NCBI GenBank assembly: GCA_018065765.1 | Contig: JAGHSR010000145.1 | Span: 1 to 12,733, forward strand | Reading direction: 5' to 3' | DNA: 12,733 bases | From: Candidatus Colicola coprequi | Lineage (GTDB): Bacteria > Bacteroidota > Bacteroidia > Bacteroidales > Paludibacteraceae | In this document: piece after piece, positions 6,394-12,733 of the stretch | Layout of the letters: each line of letters begins with the position of its first letter | How positions within the stretch are numbered: position 1 is the first letter of the stretch | Translations under genes and position numbers: made by a program | Notes under the pieces: generated by a model | The model's database searches: none | The model's input: only the letters and a program-made list of their open reading frames with translations | What the model was told of the DNA's origin: nothing

Positions 6394-6412
6394 TCGCAAA
6401 TTTGGTAAGAAC

Positions 6413-7417
6413 ATGAAAAGAAGATTATTCCTTTTTTTATCCCTTATGTTGTGTTGCTTGGGTTTATCGGCTGAGGATGTGTACGAAATATACATTGCGC
6501 AGTATCGCGAAACGGCTTTGGAGCACGAGAAGGAATACAAAATACCCGCAGCCATCACATTGGCTCAGGGATTGTTGGAGTCCGGTGCCGGACAGAGCGA
6601 ACTTGCTAAAAAAGCCAACAATCACTTTGGCATTAAGTGCACCTCAGACTGGACAGGTGCAACCTACAAGCATGATGATGATCGTGCGGGTGAGTGTTTC
6701 CGCAAGTACAAGCATGCGTCCGAGTCGTATGTTGATCATGCCATATTTCTACAGCGCAAGCGCTACGCAAGTCTGTTTGCACTGGATATACACGATTACA
6801 AGGGTTGGGCTAAGGGGTTGAGCCAATGCGGCTATGCCACCGACCCCAAATATCCGAACAAACTGATAGAACTAATTGAGCGCTATGGGTTAGACCACTT
6901 GAACGACACACAAGTTGTTGTTTCTACAACAAAAAAAACAGAGTCCTCCATCAAGGATAGTACTATCGTTCCTATTATTGAACCACAAACCGTAGAGCCA
7001 GTTATCAGCGAAGATACGACAAAAGAAGTGCTCACGTTCTCGGAGTCAGCAGCAATGGGCAGCGTAACCATGTATTCCAATCACAAGTCAGGCATACAAA
7101 ACGGTGTTCGCTATGTAGTTGCCAAGCAAGGGGAGAGTTTTGCATCCATGGCATACGACTTCAATATCCGTGAGAAAATGCTACGCCGATACAACGATGC
7201 TACCGATGGGCGCGAGATAGAAGAAGGTGACCGCGTGTACATCTACCCTAAGCACAGACGAAGTGATCGCAAACACCGGACCTATTATGTTCGTAAAGGA
7301 GATTCGGCATGGTCCATTTCGCAAAAATTCGGCATGCGTATGAAAACCCTCTATGAGTTGAATGGCATTCCTGAAGGCACAGAACTAGTGACAAGACAAA
7401 AACTTGTCTTACGATAA
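6413..7417 (+). CDS. Secreted endo-beta-N-acetylglucosaminidase (GH73-like) with two LysM domains
   Basis: This is a predicted peptidoglycan hydrolase that cuts between N-acetylglucosamine and the next sugar of the glycan strand. The 334-residue protein starts with a signal peptide (about 1-20, LGLSA then ED). The glucosaminidase domain (about 22-160) has the likely catalytic Glu E56 in ITLAQGLLESGAGQS, the NNHFGIKC block (69-76), and the closing GYATDPKYPNKL (140-151). A linker rich in Ser, Thr and Glu (about 165-230) leads to two C-terminal LysM modules, starting near V232 (YVVAKQGESFASMAYDF) and near Y291 (YYVRKGDSAWSISQKFG), which bind peptidoglycan. ATG 6413 is chosen because it begins the signal peptide and lies just after the promoter; in-frame TTG 6383 lies before the -7 box. 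It is the first gene of the rightward unit. A hexamer repeat array begins within its last codon. Confidence 0.92.
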   Translation: MKRRLFLFLSLMLCCLGLSAEDVYEIYIAQYRETALEHEKEYKIPAAITLAQGLLESGAGQSELAKKANNHFGIKCTSDWTGATYKHDDDRAGECFRKYKHASESYVDHAIFLQRKRYASLFALDIHDYKGWAKGLSQCGYATDPKYPNKLIELIERYGLDHLNDTQVVVSTTKKTESSIKDSTIVPIIEPQTVEPVISEDTTKEVLTFSESAAMGSVTMYSNHKSGIQNGVRYVVAKQGESFASMAYDFNIREKMLRRYNDATDGREIEEGDRVYIYPKHRRSDRKHRTYYVRKGDSAWSISQKFGMRMKTLYELNGIPEGTELVTRQKLVLR

Positions 7418-7496
7418 CGATAACGAGAACGACAACCTCAACGACAACGTCAACCTCAACGAGAACGTCAACCTCAACGACAACGACAACGTCAAC
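7413..7496 (+). repeat. Degenerate hexamer array, 14 units of (G/C)(A/T)N-AAC
   Basis: Fourteen uninterrupted hexamers, each ending AAC and beginning with GAT, GAG, GAC, GTC or CTC, run from inside the last glucosaminidase codon to 17 bp before the next ATG. A higher-order pattern CTC-GAC/GAG-GTC recurs in the second half (18, 18 and 24 bp). The array supplies the glucosaminidase stop codon (the TAA in GATAAC) and forms most of the spacer before the peptidase gene. I see no promoter box or terminator in it. One forward frame is open across the array and would read alternating Asn with Asp, Glu, Leu or Val. Confidence 0.9.
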
Positions 7497-7509
7497 AAAT
7501 AACAAATAA
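7494..7509 (+). repeat. AACAAAT repeat before the peptidase gene, identical to the groEL leader
   Basis: AACAAATAACAAATAA here is identical over 16 nt to 437-452 (and again 444-459) in the groEL leader. In both places it lies just before an ATG, 4 to 12 bases away. It probably serves as an unstructured A-rich ribosome-entry region. Confidence 0.65.
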
Positions 7510-7513
7510 TATC

Positions 7514-8710
7514 ATGAAACTACTTACATTATTGCTGAGCCTATTGGCTCTTGATGCAGCGCCTACTGACAGCGCGAAAAACGAAGGATTTCAGTTTACA
7601 ACCATTGACAGCGTAGGCATTACGTCCGTCAAAGACCAAAATCGTAGTGGAACCTGCTGGGCATACTCCACGATAGGTTTCTTGGAAAGCGAAGTCATGC
7701 GTATGAATAAAGGGAAACAGGTGGACATGGCAGAAATGTTTGTAGTAAACAAGACCATGATGGATCGCGCTGAATATGTGATTCGCATGTACGGTGATGT
7801 AGCTTTTGCCCCCGGTGGTAGCGCATACGATGTTGTTTACTGTTTGAAAAATTATGGAATGGTTCCTCAAAGCGTGATGCCCGGCATTCTGTATGGTGCC
7901 AGTGAGGCTGATACCCTACCCGTTCATAACGAGTTGGACGCTGTGGCAAACGGTTATATTACTGCCTTGACACACAATAGCAAGATTAAATCCCTAACCC
8001 CCGTTTGGAAAAAAGGATTGCAGGCTATATATGACACCTACTTGGGAGCATGCCCTGAGACATTCACCTACGAAGGCAAAGAGTACACCCCCCAATCGTG
8101 GGCTCAATCGTTAGGATTGAACGCAGATGACTATGTCAGCATCACCAGTTACACACATCATCCGTTTTACACCCGATTTGCATTGGAAGTACCGGACAAC
8201 TGGCGTATGGACCAGATGTACAATGTACCTATGGACGAAATGATGCGTATCATAGATAACGCCCTTGCTAACGGCTACACCTTAGCATGGGGAGCTGACG
8301 TCAGCGAAATCACATTCACCCGCAAAGGTATAGGCGTGATGCCCAATGTAGCCAAAGGCGCAGACCTGACCGGTAGCGACATGGCTAAATGGCTGGGCAT
8401 GAAAGAGGACAAGAAAAAAGAAGAACTGACCAAGGAACCTCTTCCCGAAATGGAGATTACTCAAGACATGCGCCAAAAAGCCTTTGATTCATGGGAGACA
8501 ACCGATGATCACGGTATGCAAATTTTCGGAACTGCCAAAGACCAAAACGGCAAACGTTACTACATGATAAAAAATTCGTGGGGAACAGCCAGATCCGACT
8601 ACAAAGGTATATGGTATATCAGCGAAGCTTTCATGAAATACAAAACCAACGATGTGTTGGTTCACAAAAACGCTATTCCTAAGGATATTCGCAAAAAATT
8701 AGGCATTTAA
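7514..8710 (+). CDS. Secreted C1B cysteine peptidase (bleomycin hydrolase / aminopeptidase C-like)
   Basis: This 398-residue papain-fold peptidase shows the full active site: oxyanion Gln Q42 and nucleophile C48 in KDQNRSGTCWAYS, His H333 in TTDDHGMQIFG, and Asn N354 in MIKNSWG. The long insert between Cys and His, and the APGGSAYD segment, fit subfamily C1B (bleomycin hydrolase, PepC), whose cytosolic members are aminopeptidases that form hexamers. Here the N-terminus MKLLTLLLSLLALDAA is a short signal peptide, so the enzyme probably acts in the periplasm or outside the cell on peptides, as many Bacteroidetes homologues do. A Lys/Glu-rich segment (about 297-320) is probably a surface loop. 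ATG 7514 is set by the signal peptide. The gene follows the hexamer array and ends 4 bp before dnaE, so the two are very likely co-transcribed. Exact substrate and oligomeric state are unknown. Confidence 0.92.
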   Translation: MKLLTLLLSLLALDAAPTDSAKNEGFQFTTIDSVGITSVKDQNRSGTCWAYSTIGFLESEVMRMNKGKQVDMAEMFVVNKTMMDRAEYVIRMYGDVAFAPGGSAYDVVYCLKNYGMVPQSVMPGILYGASEADTLPVHNELDAVANGYITALTHNSKIKSLTPVWKKGLQAIYDTYLGACPETFTYEGKEYTPQSWAQSLGLNADDYVSITSYTHHPFYTRFALEVPDNWRMDQMYNVPMDEMMRIIDNALANGYTLAWGADVSEITFTRKGIGVMPNVAKGADLTGSDMAKWLGMKEDKKKEELTKEPLPEMEITQDMRQKAFDSWETTDDHGMQIFGTAKDQNGKRYYMIKNSWGTARSDYKGIWYISEAFMKYKTNDVLVHKNAIPKDIRKKLGI

Positions 8711-8714
8711 ACAC

Positions 8715-11700
8715 ATGAGTTTTACACATCTACACGTTCATAGTCACTACTCCGTATTGGATGGAATGAGCAAGGTTCCAGACTTGGTGGATAAATGTAT
8801 CCGCACAGGTATGCCTGCCATCGCTCTGACTGACCACGGAAATATGTACGGAATAAAAGAACTGCTTGACTACTGCAAAGGAATTAATGCCAAACGTGAA
8901 GAACAAGCAAAAGCAGATGGGACAACGTATGTTCCATTCAAGCCGATTGTAGGTGTGGAAGCATACTGTGCCCGACGCAAACGCACGCTTAGAGACAAGA
9001 ACCTGAAAGCCACGAATGCTGACGGCAAACAATACACTGTAGATATTTCCGGATGGCATCTCATTCTACTTGCTAAGAATATGACAGGTTATCATTCTTT
9101 GTGTCATATCGTCAGCGAGAGTTTTATGGATGACTGTTTCTATCGTACACCGCGTATCGATAAGGAACTATTGGAGCAATATCACGAAGGACTCATCTGT
9201 TCATCAGCATGCTTGGGAGGCGAATTGTCCCAAAAAGTAATGATGGGCATAGTCCAAGGAGCAACTCTTGACAACGGTGGGTTTCAAGATGCCGAAGAAA
9301 CGATACAGTGGTTCAAACGTTTGTTTGGCGATGACTACTACATCGAACTGCAACGTCATCAAACGGATAAAATACGTGGTAATCAATCCACCTATCAACG
9401 CCAAATGGCAGTAAACGCTGTGTTGGTGGAATTGGCGAAAAAATATAATGTCAAAGTCATTGCCACCAACGATTCTCATTTCACAGAAGAAGATGAGGCC
9501 GATGCTCACGAGTTGCTTGTGCTACTCAACACCGGCAAAAAATTGAACGTTTCCGGACAGGATGACAAGCCGGATAAAGAGAGTGGTGATGCTGAAATGG
9601 CGTACACCAAACAGGAGTGGCTGAAAACACCCGAAGAAATGTCAGCCATTTTTAGTGACATCCCCGAGGCCATCAGCAACACGCAAGAGATAGTGGATAA
9701 GGTAGAGATATACAATATCGACCACAAACCCATTATGCCCAAATTCCCCATTCCGGAGTCGTTTGCCAATGAGCAGGACTATATTGACAAATATGGTGAA
9801 GATGACTATCGTATTCATCTCGAAGGTGATTATCTGACCTATTTGACATGGGAAGGTGCTAAAAAAAGGTACGGCGAAGAACGCATACAAAACGACGAGG
9901 AGCTGAAAGAGCGCATCAACTTTGAGCTTAACACGATGATAAGCATGGGATTCCCCGGTTACTTCCTCATCGTGATGGATTTTATACGCGGAGCACGCGA
10001 AGAATTAGGAGTGAGCGTCGGTCCCGGTCGTGGTAGTGCCGCAGGTAGTGTGGTAGCATACTGCTTGCATATTACGGATTTGGATCCACTGAAATACGAC
10101 TTGCTGTTTGAGCGTTTTCTCAATCCCGATCGTATATCTCTACCCGATATAGATACTGATTTTGACGATGCCGGACGCGGCAAAGTATTGGATTGGGTAA
10201 GCAACAAGTATGGGCGTACCCATGTGGCGCATATCATCACATACGGAGCCATGGCAACCAAGTCTGCATTGGCAGATGTGGGACGTGTCATGAACCTGCC
10301 ATTGCCACGTGTCAATGAGCTGAAAAGCTATGTACCGGAACGCAGTTTTCCGGATAATATCGTGGATGAAAAGGGCAAATCGCCAAAAGTCAATCTAAAG
10401 AATTGCTACAAATATGTCAACGAACTGAAAGATATCTTGAATGGTGACAACGTGACGGAGCAAGCCATGCTCAAGTATGCGTCAGACTTAGAAGGAACCA
10501 TTCGCCAAATAGGCATTCACGCCTGTGGCGTTATCATCGGAGCAGATGACTTGACTAAGTTTGCCCCACTGAGTAGCGTTGAAGACAAGGACTCCAACCA
10601 GCGTGTATTAGTGACTCAGTATGATGGGCACGTAGTGGAAAGTGTGGGGCTGATTAAGATGGACTTTCTTGGTCTAAAGACCCTAACCATCATCAAGGAG
10701 TGTCTAAATAATATCAAAAAAGCCAAGGACATAGATGTTGATATAGACCATATACCTATTGATGATGCAGAGACCTATCGTCTGTTCCAAGAAGGTCGCA
10801 CCATAGCCGTATTCCAGTTTGAATCTGTTGGAATGCAAAAATACATGAAGGAGCTCAAGCCCACCGTAATAGGTGACCTGATTGCCATGAATGCGCTGTA
10901 CCGTCCCGGTCCTATGGCGTATATTCCACAATTCATCCGCCGTAAACACGGACAGGAGGAGGTAACCTATGATATTCCTATCATGGAGAAGTATCTCAAG
11001 GATACATATGGTGTTACCGTCTATCAGGAGCAAGTTATGCTGTTGAGTCGTCTGTTGGCCAATTTCACCCGCGGAGAGAGTGATAAGTTGCGTAAAGCAA
11101 TGGGAAAGAAACAGATGGCTGTACTGCAAGCTCTAAAGAGCAAATTCATGGATGGAGGCAAACAAAATGGACATGATGAAAAGATTTTGGAGAAGATCTG
11201 GAAAGATTGGGAAGCGTTTGCATCCTACGCTTTTAACAAATCCCATGCCGCCTGTTACTCATGGTTGGCCTATCAAACAGGTTATCTAAAAGCACACTAC
11301 CCTGCTGAGTTTATGGCCGCTAACCTCACTGTTTCCAAAGACGACATCAAGGAGGTTACCAAATTCATGGACGAGTGTAAGGCCATGCACATTAATGTAC
11401 TCGGTCCCGATATTAACGAGTCAGACTTAAACTTCACCGTCAACCAGAAGGGTGATATCCGCTTCGGATTAGGCGGTATTAAAGGCGTAGGTGAAGGTGC
11501 TGTAGAGGCAATCGTAAGCGAACGTCAAGAGCATGGCAAATATCAAGACATCTACGACTTTATGGAGCGCATCAACTTGACCGCTTGCAATAAGAAAACC
11601 ATAGAAAGTCTTGCTATAAGCGGAGGATTTGACTGTTTTGAAGGGCTATATCGAGAACAATTGCTTAGCATCAATGAAAAAGGTGATAACATGTTGGATG

Positions 11701-12725
11701 TGCTGATACGATACGGGAACTTGTACCAAAATGACAAACGTGAGCAGCAAAACACGCTATTTGGTGGCGATGATTTTGCTGTTGAAATACAAAAGCCCGA
11801 ATTGCTACAAGTGCCTCACATGACCACCATAGAACGACTTAACAAGGAGAAATCGCTCATTGGCATTTTCCTAAGCGCTCACCCACTTGATGAATATGAA
11901 TTTGAAGTGCGAGAATTGGCCACACTGACCACCAAAGATCTCACATGGCTGGAAGACCATCGCAAGGAAGTGGAATATCAAACACGCGATGGCAAGAAAA
12001 AAACACGCAGGCGTATTTGTTTGAAAGATTGGGAAGGGATATTTACTAATAGTGAATCGGCAGACGACACAAGCAGTGGCCTATCGGACGAAAGTGTTGA
12101 TGTACCTACTGAAGAATCGGGTGAAGTGATTGATGTGCACAAACAACTGAAAGATTTTCTGGAGAAATACAAAAACACTCCTATTCGCATCGGTGGCATC
12201 GTGACTAGCTCAGAAGAAAAAGTATCTGCCAAAGGTTTCCCATTCGGTTCATACACCATAGAAGATTACGAAGGAAGCTATAGAATGGGACTGTTTGGCA
12301 AGGCTTATGAACAATGTGCCCCGATGCTGAAACCCAATTTGTATGTCATGATCACATTCAAACTCCAACAAATAGGCGAAGGTCAGTCATGGTTTAGGCC
12401 CAAAGCAATTGAAGAAGCTGAATACGAACTAATAGCGGATCACGTGGAATTGTTGGACAATGTGCAAGACAAATATTTGGATAGTTTAACCATCTCAATA
12501 CCACTGGAAAACATTACAAGTGAATTAGGTCGAGACATAGCTGAAACCACTCATGCACATTCCGGACAAGCAAAACTAAAGATTAATATTTTGGATGAAA
12601 GTCAAGGTACACAGATTAGTTTTACCTCGCAAACCAATTCCATCAAAATAAACAAACAACTATACCATTGGCTCAAAAGTTGGGAACAGGATAAAACATT
12701 CACTCATCAAATTAAAACACGATAA
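8715..12725 (+). CDS. dnaE: DNA polymerase III subunit alpha
   Basis: This is the catalytic subunit of the replicative polymerase. The 1336-residue protein is complete and longer than the 1160 residues of E. coli DnaE. The N-terminal PHP domain (1 to about 280) keeps nine putative metal ligands: H7, H9, D16, H41, E82, H115, C166, D253 and H255. The palm carries GPGRGSAAGS (436-445), the metal-binding aspartates D478 and D480 in PDIDTDF, and the third, D650, in KMDFLGLKT. A helix-hairpin-helix region (FGLGGIKGVGEGAVEAI) begins near 916. QNTLF (1012-1016) fits the sliding-clamp-binding pentapeptide. An acidic linker without Lys or Arg (1112-1141) precedes an OB-fold domain (about 1150-1240, PIRIGGIVTSSEEK). 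The start ATG lies 4 bp after the peptidase stop with no promoter between. The stop is 8 bases from the end of the window, so its downstream context is unseen. Confidence 0.98.
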   Translation: MSFTHLHVHSHYSVLDGMSKVPDLVDKCIRTGMPAIALTDHGNMYGIKELLDYCKGINAKREEQAKADGTTYVPFKPIVGVEAYCARRKRTLRDKNLKATNADGKQYTVDISGWHLILLAKNMTGYHSLCHIVSESFMDDCFYRTPRIDKELLEQYHEGLICSSACLGGELSQKVMMGIVQGATLDNGGFQDAEETIQWFKRLFGDDYYIELQRHQTDKIRGNQSTYQRQMAVNAVLVELAKKYNVKVIATNDSHFTEEDEADAHELLVLLNTGKKLNVSGQDDKPDKESGDAEMAYTKQEWLKTPEEMSAIFSDIPEAISNTQEIVDKVEIYNIDHKPIMPKFPIPESFANEQDYIDKYGEDDYRIHLEGDYLTYLTWEGAKKRYGEERIQNDEELKERINFELNTMISMGFPGYFLIVMDFIRGAREELGVSVGPGRGSAAGSVVAYCLHITDLDPLKYDLLFERFLNPDRISLPDIDTDFDDAGRGKVLDWVSNKYGRTHVAHIITYGAMATKSALADVGRVMNLPLPRVNELKSYVPERSFPDNIVDEKGKSPKVNLKNCYKYVNELKDILNGDNVTEQAMLKYASDLEGTIRQIGIHACGVIIGADDLTKFAPLSSVEDKDSNQRVLVTQYDGHVVESVGLIKMDFLGLKTLTIIKECLNNIKKAKDIDVDIDHIPIDDAETYRLFQEGRTIAVFQFESVGMQKYMKELKPTVIGDLIAMNALYRPGPMAYIPQFIRRKHGQEEVTYDIPIMEKYLKDTYGVTVYQEQVMLLSRLLANFTRGESDKLRKAMGKKQMAVLQALKSKFMDGGKQNGHDEKILEKIWKDWEAFASYAFNKSHAACYSWLAYQTGYLKAHYPAEFMAANLTVSKDDIKEVTKFMDECKAMHINVLGPDINESDLNFTVNQKGDIRFGLGGIKGVGEGAVEAIVSERQEHGKYQDIYDFMERINLTACNKKTIESLAISGGFDCFEGLYREQLLSINEKGDNMLDVLIRYGNLYQNDKREQQNTLFGGDDFAVEIQKPELLQVPHMTTIERLNKEKSLIGIFLSAHPLDEYEFEVRELATLTTKDLTWLEDHRKEVEYQTRDGKKKTRRRICLKDWEGIFTNSESADDTSSGLSDESVDVPTEESGEVIDVHKQLKDFLEKYKNTPIRIGGIVTSSEEKVSAKGFPFGSYTIEDYEGSYRMGLFGKAYEQCAPMLKPNLYVMITFKLQQIGEGQSWFRPKAIEEAEYELIADHVELLDNVQDKYLDSLTISIPLENITSELGRDIAETTHAHSGQAKLKINILDESQGTQISFTSQTNSIKINKQLYHWLKSWEQDKTFTHQIKTR

Positions 12726-12733
12726 AAAACGCA

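Noticed and set aside
6383..6412. Longer glucosaminidase start at TTG 6383
   Set aside because: It lies before the -7 promoter box and would put 10 non-conserved residues ahead of a normal signal peptide.
6325..6558. Upstream extension of the lipoprotein frame to 6558
   Set aside because: It would cross the divergent promoters and run into the glucosaminidase gene; the lipoprotein signal begins at 6324.
7393..7410. 7-bp hairpin AAGACAA-AAAC-TTGTCTT at the end of the glucosaminidase gene as a terminator
   Set aside because: It is A/T-rich, lies within the last codons and has no T-tract, so it is unlikely to terminate.
7248..7505. Minus-strand frame with Val-rich repeats across the hexamer array
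   Set aside because: The repeat pattern is just the complement of the hexamers, and the remainder is antisense to the glucosaminidase.
1..12733. CRISPR array, IS element, prophage, tRNA/rRNA or defence system
   Set aside because: No spaced direct repeats, transposase, integrase, RNA-gene sequence or known defence-protein motif was found on either strand.

Overview
The window looks like a chromosomal housekeeping region from a member of the Bacteroidetes, probably Bacteroidales. Three things point there. The one clear intergenic promoter region carries TAnnTTTG boxes on both strands, with TTTG elements about 20 bp upstream. Start codons follow A-rich leaders rather than strong Shine-Dalgarno sequences. 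The gene families are also typical: a PG_1098-type methyltransferase, a small lipoprotein with a Lys-Asp-Glu export-type signal after the lipobox Cys, and a glucosaminidase with LysM domains. I cannot name the genus.

Layout. Positions 52-4679 read rightwards: groES (broken by a one-base frameshift as given), groEL, a short DUF721 (DciA-like) gene and mutS2. The last three are tightly packed (10 bp gap, then a 4-base ATGA overlap) and look co-transcribed. A candidate terminator for this unit lies about 90 bp past mutS2, inside the convergent methyltransferase gene. Positions 4695-6324 read leftwards: a small surface-type lipoprotein followed by the methyltransferase, overlapping by 20 bp. Positions 6413-12725 read rightwards: a secreted glucosaminidase, a secreted C1B (bleomycin hydrolase/PepC-like) peptidase, and dnaE, encoding the replicative DNA polymerase III alpha subunit. 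The left and right units diverge from an 88-bp region holding two overlapping promoters and a perfect palindrome.

How the genes fit together. GroES/GroEL fold proteins. The DUF721 protein, MutS2 and DnaE belong to replication and genome maintenance. The glucosaminidase and C1 peptidase act outside the inner membrane on peptidoglycan and peptides. I see no mobile element, CRISPR array, tRNA, rRNA or defence system. Gene content is ordinary.

The less ordinary parts are non-coding or structural: (1) the groES frameshift; (2) a two-unit GC-rich hairpin repeat plus an AAATAAC array between groES and groEL; (3) a 15-of-16-bp hairpin inside the DUF721 gene; (4) the interleaved divergent promoters with a palindrome; (5) an 84-bp array of 14 degenerate hexamers filling most of the gap before the peptidase gene; and (6) a complete set of PHP-domain metal ligands in DnaE. 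There is no gene-free stretch over 300 bp.
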